In this document: positions 13,846 through 20,686 of the stretch, piece by piece
How positions within the stretch are numbered: position 1 is the stretch's first letter
How the letters are laid out: every line of letters starts with the position of its first letter
Assembly (NCBI GenBank): GCA_002496725.1
Contig: DALI01000039.1
Span: 8,658-31,019 of the forward strand
Length of the DNA: 22,362 nucleotides
Reading direction: 5' to 3'
From: Euryarchaeota archaeon UBA181
Lineage (GTDB): Archaea > Thermoplasmatota > Poseidoniia > Poseidoniales > Thalassarchaeaceae
The notes under the pieces: generated by a model
Told to the model about the DNA's origin: nothing
The model's input: the letters and a program-made list of their open reading frames with translations, nothing else
Database searches by the model: none
Program-made: the position numbers and the translations under genes

Positions 13846-15369
13846 ATGAAGATAAGCAACAGTGAATTTACAAAGTTGGGCACGCAATTGATTTTACCAG
13901 TATTCGAAAATACCAAAAAAGCCCCTAATAACTCTCTAAAGGGACTTAATAGGAACCAGAGGGGGCTAGTCAGAGATGTTCTCAGCTCTGGCGGTTTCGA
14001 AGGCAAAAAGGATAGTAGAATGTCCTTGTGGACTCCTGAATGTAACATCGTACTTGTTGGAATGGGAGGTAAAGACAGGTTAGACCACAAGGTTGCTCGT
14101 GATACTGGTGCGAAGACTATAGCCTCCTTGTCAAAGAAGAAGGGGGTTGTTGTGACAGTGAGGTTCACCTCAGGATGGACAGGAGAGAGGATGTTGGACT
14201 TCGCCGAGGGGATGATGCTTCGGGACTACGAGTTCCTTGAACACCAAGAGGTTCCAGATGACCACATAGATGACGAGTGGGATGTTGATTTCCAAACAAG
14301 TTCTAGGTACCAAGATTTGCTCTCGGAAAGTCTCGATAGCGTTCTCTCGGTTGTAGGGGGGGTTCATCTGGCACGTAATCTTGGAAACGAGCCGGCCAAT
14401 GTACTCTATCCAATGGAGTATGCCAGAAGGGCCCTTGAATGGGCTAAGGGAAAGGAGAATGTCAGAGTTGAGGTATATGACTGGGACAAATTGCATGAGT
14501 TGGGCATGGGTGGACTCATAAATGTCGGCAAGGGTAGTGATCAGAAACCATGCATGGTTCTCTTTACTCTGAATCCAGATGCTGATGAAGGAGTTCAGAG
14601 ACCTTGCATAGTTGGAAAGGGAATCACGTTTGATACCGGAGGAATTTCGATCAAGCCTACAAGCGGAATGTGGGATATGAAGTACGATATGTGTGGAGCG
14701 GCTACCGTCTTCGGACTTATGGAGGCATTACATGCAACTGGATATGACAGGCGGGTCAATGGGATCTCATGTCTTGCAGAAAATATGCCAGGATCTGGAG
14801 CTTACCGTCCTGGAGACGTTTTCAAGACTTATTCTGGAAAAACAGTTGAGGTTTTCAGTACGGATGCCGAAGGAAGAAATGTGCTATCAGACGGCCTTTG
14901 GAAAGCAGGAGAATTTGATCCGGAGTACATCATTGACTTGGCCACGCTTACGGGAGCTGTTATTGTAGCTCTAGGAAATCAGATTTCTGGAATGTGGTCG
15001 AATAATGAAATTCTAGCGGGAAATCTGAAACTCGCTGCTGAGAGAAGCGGGGAGTCGGTTTGGAGGATGCCGCTGAATGATCAGTTTCGAAAGTACATGA
15101 CTGACTCTGCGTTTGCAGATATCAGAAATGGCTCTATTGGAGGCAGAGCAGGATCATCTAACACTGCGGCGGCATTCCTTGAATTCTTTGTGCCAAAGAG
15201 AGATTTCTCAGATGATGAGAGTAAAATTCCTTGGGCACACCTAGACATCGCTGGATCGGCTTGGGGACCGGGTTCCAAAGCCCGTTCGGAGGGTGTGAAC
15301 CCTCTTTTCCAGTATGGGACCTCCGGAATCCACGTTAGGACTCTGCACAGGCTAATCACAGAGGGCTAA
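13846..15369 (+). CDS. pepA: leucyl aminopeptidase (M17, PepA-like)
   Basis: A cytosolic, hexameric, two-metal aminopeptidase that removes N-terminal residues from peptides. The 507-residue product has an N-terminal macro-like domain (about 1-165) and a C-terminal catalytic domain. Active-site residues by family comparison are K258 and D263 in VGKGITFDTGG, K270 in SIKPTSG, D281 in KYDMCGAA, and D340, E342 and R344 in STDAEGRN (usual form NTDAEGR). Further conserved segments are ARNLGNEPAN (176-185), AENMPGSGAYRPGD (311-324) and LATLTGA (365-371). The length is normal for the family and nothing is missing. The start follows an AT-rich control region without a Shine-Dalgarno. The stop abuts that of the convergent dnaK gene with no base between. 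With the secreted carboxypeptidase upstream it suggests peptide uptake and degradation. Confidence 0.95.
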   Translation: MKISNSEFTKLGTQLILPVFENTKKAPNNSLKGLNRNQRGLVRDVLSSGGFEGKKDSRMSLWTPECNIVLVGMGGKDRLDHKVARDTGAKTIASLSKKKGVVVTVRFTSGWTGERMLDFAEGMMLRDYEFLEHQEVPDDHIDDEWDVDFQTSSRYQDLLSESLDSVLSVVGGVHLARNLGNEPANVLYPMEYARRALEWAKGKENVRVEVYDWDKLHELGMGGLINVGKGSDQKPCMVLFTLNPDADEGVQRPCIVGKGITFDTGGISIKPTSGMWDMKYDMCGAATVFGLMEALHATGYDRRVNGISCLAENMPGSGAYRPGDVFKTYSGKTVEVFSTDAEGRNVLSDGLWKAGEFDPEYIIDLATLTGAVIVALGNQISGMWSNNEILAGNLKLAAERSGESVWRMPLNDQFRKYMTDSAFADIRNGSIGGRAGSSNTAAAFLEFFVPKRDFSDDESKIPWAHLDIAGSAWGPGSKARSEGVNPLFQYGTSGIHVRTLHRLITEG

Positions 15370-17250
15370 CTACTCTTCTCCATCTTCGGGTTCGACCTCT
15401 TCGAAGTCCGCCTCTACTACATTATCAGAATCATCTGTGCTTTGCTCTTCGGCCATTTCAGCGGCTGCAGCTTCATAGAGCTTGGCTGAAACTTCATGTA
15501 GAGATTCCTCTACTTCAGACATTTTCGCCTGGACTGCTGCCTCATCGAGATCATCGACATCGATTGGATTGTCGTCTTTGGTAATCAAAGCCCTCAGTTC
15601 CTCGAGTTTTGAGTGAATGGGCTCTGTATCGATATCAGAAATCTTCTCTGCGGCCTCTTTGAGCATCTTTGTAGCTTGATAGACCATTCCATCTGCGGAA
15701 TTAATCAATGTCACACCTGCCTTCCTTCTCTTGTCCTCGGAAGCGAACTCCTCAGCCTCGGAGACCTTTGCACTGATCTCCTCCTCTGAAAGAGAGGTTT
15801 GACTCTCGATCTTGATAGATTGCTCAGTTCCAGTCCCCAAGTCTTTTGCTGAGACGTCTACTATTCCATTTGCATCAATATCGAAAGTGACCTCAATCTG
15901 TGGAATGCCCCTGGGAGAGGGTGGAATGCCCATAAGGTGGAATCTCCCCAGTGTGATATTATCCTTAGCAAATTCCCTCTCTCCCTGTAGAACATGTACT
16001 TCAACAGCGGGTTGATTGTCGGCAGCTGTTGAGAATGTCTCAGATCTCCTAGTGGGGATCGTAGTATTTCTCTCGATCATGGTTGTCATGATTCCCCCTA
16101 GAGTCTCGATACCAAGAGTGAGTGGCGTAACATCGAGAAGCAGAACGTCAGTAACTCCCTCATCACCAGTGATTATTCCTGCCTGCAATACTGCACCCAC
16201 AGCAACTGCTTCATCTGGATTGATGCCTTTGAATGGCGGCTTTCCGACTTCCTTCTCAATAGCGACTTGTACTGCTGGAACTCTAGTTGACCCTCCAACG
16301 AGGATTACCTTGTCTACATTGCCTTTCTTGATCCCTGCATCCTTCATCGCCCTTCTTGTAGGGCCCATGGTTTTCTCCACGAGATCTGCGATTAGATCTT
16401 CGAATTTGGCTCGAGACAGAGAGATATCGAGATGTTCTGGCTGACCATCCCCACTCATTGTAATGAATGGTAGATTGATTTGAGTTGTACTGGTTCCTGA
16501 AAGTTCAATCTTTGCCTTTTCAGCGGCTTCCCTGAGCCTAGTAGTTGCTGTCATGTCACTTGATAGATCAATTCCTGTAGACTTTTTGAACTCTGATACG
16601 AGCCAATCGATTACGACTTCATCGAAATCGTCGCCACCGAGGCGGTTATCCCCACTGGTTGCCTTGACCTCAATTTGTGGCTGTCCGTCTACTTGGTATA
16701 TCTCAAGAACTGAGACATCGAATGTTCCTCCCCCTAAATCATAGACCAGAATTGTCTGATCATCGTCCTTGTCAACACCATATGCTAGAGCTGCGGCAGT
16801 AGGCTCATTGATTATCCTAAGAACCTCCAGGCCTGCTATTCTCCCAGCATCTTTGGTTGCCTGGCGTTGCGCATCTGTGAAGTAAGCGGGACAGGTTATT
16901 ACAGCCTGCTTTACTTCTCGTCCTAGATAGTCTTCAGCATCTGACTTGAGCTTCTGGAGGATGAATGCGGAGATTTCCTGCGGGGTGTATTCGGAATCAT
17001 CGATATCCTTCTTCCAATCAGTACCCATCTCTCTCTTAACTGACATTATTGTCCTACCCGCATTGGTTACAGCCTGACGCTTTGCAGTAATTCCCACTAC
17101 TCTGTCATCGCTATTCTTTGAGAATGCCACTACGCTAGGAGTTGTCCTCGAGCCTTCGGAGTTAGGGATAACCACTGGTTTCCCTGCTTCTAATGTCGCA
17201 ACGCAGCTGTTAGTTGTTCCCAAATCTATTCCAATTACTGGTCCAGTCAT
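15370..17250 (-). CDS. dnaK: chaperone DnaK (Hsp70)
   Basis: DnaK binds exposed hydrophobic peptides in an ATP-driven cycle with DnaJ and GrpE. The 626-residue product is complete. The nucleotide-binding domain starts IGIDLGTTNSC, with VYDLGGGTFDVSVL and ILVGGSTRVPAV further on. The interdomain linker LLLDVTPLTLGIET leads to the substrate-binding domain, and the tail is acidic, ending ADFEEVEPEDGEE like the bacterial EEVKDD-type end. Sequence and layout are bacterial-type, in line with the view that archaeal DnaK was acquired from bacteria. The Shine-Dalgarno GGAGGAAATAAA directly before the ATG at 17250 is near perfect. The gene follows the Hsp20-like gene by 22 bases. Neither grpE nor dnaJ is in the window, though they are the usual neighbours. 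Confidence 0.98.
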   Translation of the reverse strand: MTGPVIGIDLGTTNSCVATLEAGKPVVIPNSEGSRTTPSVVAFSKNSDDRVVGITAKRQAVTNAGRTIMSVKREMGTDWKKDIDDSEYTPQEISAFILQKLKSDAEDYLGREVKQAVITCPAYFTDAQRQATKDAGRIAGLEVLRIINEPTAAALAYGVDKDDDQTILVYDLGGGTFDVSVLEIYQVDGQPQIEVKATSGDNRLGGDDFDEVVIDWLVSEFKKSTGIDLSSDMTATTRLREAAEKAKIELSGTSTTQINLPFITMSGDGQPEHLDISLSRAKFEDLIADLVEKTMGPTRRAMKDAGIKKGNVDKVILVGGSTRVPAVQVAIEKEVGKPPFKGINPDEAVAVGAVLQAGIITGDEGVTDVLLLDVTPLTLGIETLGGIMTTMIERNTTIPTRRSETFSTAADNQPAVEVHVLQGEREFAKDNITLGRFHLMGIPPSPRGIPQIEVTFDIDANGIVDVSAKDLGTGTEQSIKIESQTSLSEEEISAKVSEAEEFASEDKRRKAGVTLINSADGMVYQATKMLKEAAEKISDIDTEPIHSKLEELRALITKDDNPIDVDDLDEAAVQAKMSEVEESLHEVSAKLYEAAAAEMAEEQSTDDSDNVVEADFEEVEPEDGEE

Positions 17251-17256
17251 TTTATT

Positions 17257-17262
17257 TCCTCC
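17257..17262 (-). promoter_or_regulatory. strong Shine-Dalgarno of dnaK
   Basis: On the minus strand GGAGGA lies 6 bases before the dnaK ATG. It is the best match to the anti-SD in this window and lies in the 22-base gap after the Hsp20-like gene, indicating internal translation initiation on a shared transcript. Confidence 0.7.
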
Positions 17263-17272
17263 GTTAGATAGG

Positions 17273-17869
17273 CTAAGCCGTATCGAAAGTGATGTCTAAT
17301 ATTCCATTATTCAGGCTCCAATCAGAAACTGAACTGGCTGCCTGTGGAAGATTGATGCTCTTTATCGGCCTTAGTTGAGTTCTCCTCATTAGTTGGAGAA
17401 CTTTACCGCCATGAGAGAGAATCAACTCGAAGCTTCCCTCATCTAGATCTACGATGCTTGATACGTCGATTGTTACATACATAGAGCTTCCATCGACATA
17501 AGTATCCTCCAGGGGGACGTCAGTCTCGTCTTCTTCGTCTTCCTCTACAACCACCTCGGCGGGCTCTTTGTCAGAATCGACTTGCACATTTATGCCCATA
17601 TTCTTGAAAATTTCAGAAAATCCTTCAGGGTTATTCATGAAGGATTCCATCTGCTTACGGAAATTATCCGGATCTCCTTGAAAATTCATCTTGACATTGC
17701 TGTTGTAGATACTCTCTGCATCTATCCCGAGATTATCGAATTGCTGACGGATTCTAGAAATAGTTTCTTCTAGCTCAGATTTATCGATGGACATGCCCAT
17801 TTGGTCGAAGAGATTTAGCATCTGCTGAATCATTTTCTCTTCCCATTCATCTGAATTTGAGTTGCTCAT
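17273..17869 (-). CDS. Hsp20/CS-fold-like protein in operon with dnaK
   Basis: A soluble 198-residue acidic protein upstream of dnaK. Residues 1-95 are predicted helical and Met/Gln-rich (EKMIQQMLNLFDQMGM, SELEETISRIRQQFDNL, FRKQMESFMNNPEGFSEIFKNMG). A very acidic linker (about 99-122, VVVEEDEEDETDVP) follows. Residues 130-197 look like a small heat-shock (alpha-crystallin/CS) beta-sandwich: YVTIDVSSI, SFELILSHGGKVLQL, IKSINLPQAA, then WSLNNGILDITFD, which resembles the Hsp20 'LP...NGVLxI' ending. It stops there, without the C-terminal IxI tail of oligomeric sHsps. I chose the ATG at 17869, preceded by GTGAT; a GTG at 17878 would add three residues. Position suggests a DnaK-associated cochaperone, taking the place where grpE is often found. 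It is not GrpE by any motif I can see. The fold call is by eye. Confidence 0.75.
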   Translation of the reverse strand: MSNSNSDEWEEKMIQQMLNLFDQMGMSIDKSELEETISRIRQQFDNLGIDAESIYNSNVKMNFQGDPDNFRKQMESFMNNPEGFSEIFKNMGINVQVDSDKEPAEVVVEEDEEDETDVPLEDTYVDGSSMYVTIDVSSIVDLDEGSFELILSHGGKVLQLMRRTQLRPIKSINLPQAASSVSDWSLNNGILDITFDTA

Positions 17870-17878
17870 TTCAATCAC

Positions 17879-18012
17879 TACTTAACTCTCGGTTGTATAG
17901 TGGGAGAATGCTGCCATATATGAATATACGCATTACTGGAAGTTGCCAATAGGAAGAAAGGGAATAATTGGGCAATGGAGCATTTCAAATCGTGGAGTAG
18001 ATTCCGGGCACC
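17879..18012. promoter_or_regulatory. divergent control region between the dnaK operon and the thermosome gene
   Basis: A 134-base spacer separates two oppositely directed chaperone transcripts. On the plus strand CATTTCAAATC (17981-17991) is centred about 27 bases before the thermosome ATG, fitting a box A for a leaderless transcript. On the minus strand CTATACAAC (17892-17900) lies about 27 bases before the ATG at 17869. Between them CATATATGAATATAC (17915-17929) is AT-rich and partly palindromic, a plausible site for a shared heat-shock factor. Elements are seen; roles are inferred. Confidence 0.5.
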
Positions 18013-19626
18013 ATGGTGCAGGCTGAGCATGACGTCGCCCTGCAAGATACTGACAGGCTAGAAGGGCGGGCTGCTCTAGTGAATAACGTCAAGGCCGCTG
18101 TAGCTCTTGCGGGGGCCGTTAGATCGACTCTTGGGCCGAGGGGGCTAGACAAAATGTTGGTCAGTCCAGATGGAAGTAGTCTGGTGACGAATGATGGAGT
18201 GACAGTAATTGAGACTGCCAAGGTTGAACATCCCACTGCTAGACTTCTGATATCCGCCTCATCTTCACAGGATAAGGCGGCCAGAGATGGGACTACGACA
18301 ACAGTTGTCCTCACTGCTGAACTTCTACAGAATTCACTTGAGCTTGTGAGGATGGGCGTACATCCGTCGACTATCATAAATGGCTTCCTAATGTCGGAGA
18401 GAGAGGCGGTTATAGAACTAGAAAGAATATCCAGGGAGGCGGAATCTGCTGAAGAGGTAAAATCGGTCATCTCCACCACTATGGCTGGAAAGATAGGTAA
18501 ATCATTAGCATCGCACATAACCAATATTGCATATGATGCCGCGAAAGTACTCTCGGACGAGGATGGCGGAGATGATCTTGAAAGACTCAGAGTAAAGAGA
18601 CTAGAGGTAAGTGGTGGATCAACTACCGACAGTTATCTGGTCAATGGACTTGTCATTGCCAAGACTAGAGTGGATATCTCAACTCCAATTTCTTCCGAGG
18701 GGGGGCTCATAGCGATAATCGATGGTGGATTGGAGAATGCAAAGCTCGAGATGGACGCTGAGATAGAGGTCAGTAGCCCTGGGATACTCAAGGGATTCCA
18801 CGATAGATCAATAGCTAAACTAAGAAAGTGCGTCGATAGGCTTTCATCTCTTGGTGTAGATCTGCTAATCGTCAGGGAGGGGATTTCAGATGAGGCTATT
18901 CCCATGCTCACAGAGGCTGGAATTACTTGTTACAGGAGATTCGAGAGAGATGACTTGGAACGACTTTCAAAGATTACTGGAACTCGGATGATCAGAGATC
19001 CAAACAGGATTTCAGAAAGAGATTTGGGGGCATTCACAGGAAGGAGTGAGGAAATAATCGCCGGCGTTACCCATACAAGAATTGAGGGTTCTGAAGGAGG
19101 GGCACTCACTGTAATTATTCGTGGGACGACCCCCCAGATTAGAGAAGAAGCAATTAGAGCATTTGATGATGCAATGGGAGTATCTTTCAGAATGGAAAGG
19201 GACCCTAGAGTGATACCCGGAGGAGGTGCAATTCAGACTCATCTGGCTAGGCATCTTCGATCATTCGCTCTTGGAAATCCAGGAAGGGAGCAGTTGGCAA
19301 TAGAGGGTTATGCCGCCGCACTTGAGGTTGTGCCCAGGACTCTTGCTGAAAATGCTGGACTTGACCCAATAGACGTGGTCTTAGATCTCTCGGCGGCACA
19401 GAGCTCTGATACAGAAAACGGAGCATGGATAGGGCTAAATGCGTTTACCGGCGATAGGACTAGAATGGATCAGTTGGGAATTTTAGATCCTCTATTCGTC
19501 ACAACGCATTCTATCTCTGGATCTACAGAAGCGGCCATTAGTGTACTCAGGATTAATGATGTGCTATGGGCCAAGCAGGACCCTACGGCACCTGACTGGA
19601 AAGAGGGGGAAGATCAAGAAGACTGA
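18013..19626 (+). CDS. thermosome subunit (group II chaperonin), divergent
   Basis: Group II chaperonins form double rings that fold proteins in an ATP-driven closed chamber. The 537-residue product has STLGPRGLDKMLV (38-50), VTNDGVTVI (58-66), RDGTTTTVVL (91-100), GGSTTDSYLVNG, the hinge VIPGGGAIQTHLA, and QLAIEGYAAALEVVPRTLAENAGLDPIDVVLDL, so family membership is certain. Catalytic Asp residues D61, D92 and D386 are kept. It departs from typical archaeal subunits in several places: Arg91 replaces the Gly of GDGTT; the usual HPxMPK segment of the apical domain reads DISTPIS; and the tail is acidic (KEGEDQED) with no Gly-Met repeats. This looks like a specialised paralog, with other subunits presumably elsewhere. 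The gene is divergent from the Hsp20-like/dnaK operon, and its end overlaps the convergent dehydrogenase gene by 13 bases. Confidence 0.96.
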   Translation: MVQAEHDVALQDTDRLEGRAALVNNVKAAVALAGAVRSTLGPRGLDKMLVSPDGSSLVTNDGVTVIETAKVEHPTARLLISASSSQDKAARDGTTTTVVLTAELLQNSLELVRMGVHPSTIINGFLMSEREAVIELERISREAESAEEVKSVISTTMAGKIGKSLASHITNIAYDAAKVLSDEDGGDDLERLRVKRLEVSGGSTTDSYLVNGLVIAKTRVDISTPISSEGGLIAIIDGGLENAKLEMDAEIEVSSPGILKGFHDRSIAKLRKCVDRLSSLGVDLLIVREGISDEAIPMLTEAGITCYRRFERDDLERLSKITGTRMIRDPNRISERDLGAFTGRSEEIIAGVTHTRIEGSEGGALTVIIRGTTPQIREEAIRAFDDAMGVSFRMERDPRVIPGGGAIQTHLARHLRSFALGNPGREQLAIEGYAAALEVVPRTLAENAGLDPIDVVLDLSAAQSSDTENGAWIGLNAFTGDRTRMDQLGILDPLFVTTHSISGSTEAAISVLRINDVLWAKQDPTAPDWKEGEDQED

Positions 19627-20579
19627 TTCTTCGAGAGATTGAATAACATTTCATCTACCATCTTATCCAAGTCATACTCTGCTTTCCATCCCCAATCTTC
19701 TCTGGCGGACATATCATCAACATCATCAGGCCATGAATCGGCTACCTTCTGTCTGAAGTCGGGAACAAAATTACAAGTAAATCCCGGTATCTTTTCTGCA
19801 ATTGCATCGGCAAGTTCTCCTGCAGTGAAAGATATGCCTCTGATATTATATCCAACTCTGGAAGTTCCTAGATGGGCTTTATCGGCGTCCATTAGATTCT
19901 CAGTTGCCCTTATTGCATCATCAATATACATCATCGGTAACCTTGTTTCTTCGCTCACGAAGCACTCGTAGTGTCCATCATCTAAAGCGGCTCGGAAAAT
20001 ATCAACTGCGTAATCAGTAGTGCCTCCTCCCGCTGGTGCTTTCCATGAGACTAGTCCAGGGAATCTGATTCCCCTTACATCAACTCCATACTGCTTCCAG
20101 TAGTTCATCCCTAAGACCTCTCCAGTAACTTTTGTCTTTCCATAAATTGTAGTGGGATTGAGAGGAGAGGACTGTGGGGCCGTCTTAAGTGAGTCGGGGC
20201 CAAAAACAGCTATAGATGAAGGCGAGAAGACCCTGAGTCCGAAATCTCTAGCGGCTTCAAGAACACAGACGGTCCCACCCACATTCACTCTTTGACAGAG
20301 TTCAGGATCCTTCTCTCCCGTTGCAGAAAGAATCGCGGCTAGATGGAATATCGTCCCTATTCCCTCTTCGACCACTATCCTCTCCATTGATTCACCATCT
20401 AGTACACTAAGTTTAGCAAAGGGTCCTTGTGAGAAGTTTGAATCTTGGTCTGGATCCCTTATATCCGTAGCGAGAACAGCGTCCCTACCGTATCTTTTTC
20501 TTAATGTCGAAACAAGCTCAGTGCCAATCTGCCCTAGTGCCCCGGTGACCAGGATTCTGTCTCCCGGTGCCTCGGCCAT
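19614..20579 (-). CDS. L-threonine 3-dehydrogenase, SDR (epimerase-like) type
   Basis: It probably oxidises L-threonine to 2-amino-3-ketobutyrate with NAD, the first step of threonine breakdown to glycine and acetyl-CoA. The 321-residue Rossmann protein has TGALGQIG (12-19), DI at 39-40 for NAD ribose binding, HLAAILSATGE (79-89), S121/S122, and the catalytic YGKTK (Y146, K150). The features that set SDR-type threonine dehydrogenases apart from sugar epimerases are present: RFPGLVSW (172-179), GGGTTDYAVDIF (184-195), ETRLPMMYIDDA (211-222), and DSWPDDVDD with AREDWGW near the end. This type is known from Thermoplasma relatives and Bacteroidetes. A nucleotide-sugar epimerase is the less likely alternative. 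The ATG at 20579 has no clear Shine-Dalgarno. Its 3' end overlaps that of the thermosome gene. Confidence 0.9.
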   Translation of the reverse strand: MAEAPGDRILVTGALGQIGTELVSTLRKRYGRDAVLATDIRDPDQDSNFSQGPFAKLSVLDGESMERIVVEEGIGTIFHLAAILSATGEKDPELCQRVNVGGTVCVLEAARDFGLRVFSPSSIAVFGPDSLKTAPQSSPLNPTTIYGKTKVTGEVLGMNYWKQYGVDVRGIRFPGLVSWKAPAGGGTTDYAVDIFRAALDDGHYECFVSEETRLPMMYIDDAIRATENLMDADKAHLGTSRVGYNIRGISFTAGELADAIAEKIPGFTCNFVPDFRQKVADSWPDDVDDMSAREDWGWKAEYDLDKMVDEMLFNLSKNQSS

Positions 20580-20686
20580 GATGTATCCTAAAGCTGAAGA
20601 TACTTGGTCATTGATGTGCTGGAATCGCCGTTTGTTGTCCCAATGTTGATATGCAAGGCATAATGGCTTCAGACCCCGTTGATTAG

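Noticed and set aside
13815..14168. 117-residue antisense frame over the pepA start
   Set aside because: Covers the pepA control region and N-terminus with no family resemblance and no plausible ribosome site.
16016..16444. 142-residue open frame antisense to dnaK
   Set aside because: Shadow of the highly conserved DnaK nucleotide-binding domain; low-complexity Ser/Thr/Val sequence.
17915..17929. CATATATGAATATAC as a defined Phr-type heat-shock operator
   Set aside because: The short AT palindrome is seen, but it does not match a known operator I can name; kept only as part of the divergent control region.
17985..18524. 179-residue open frame antisense to the 5' end of the thermosome gene
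   Set aside because: It lies wholly over a certain chaperonin gene; its Ser/Ala/Thr-rich sequence is what the reverse complement of such coding sequence gives, with no recognisable motif.
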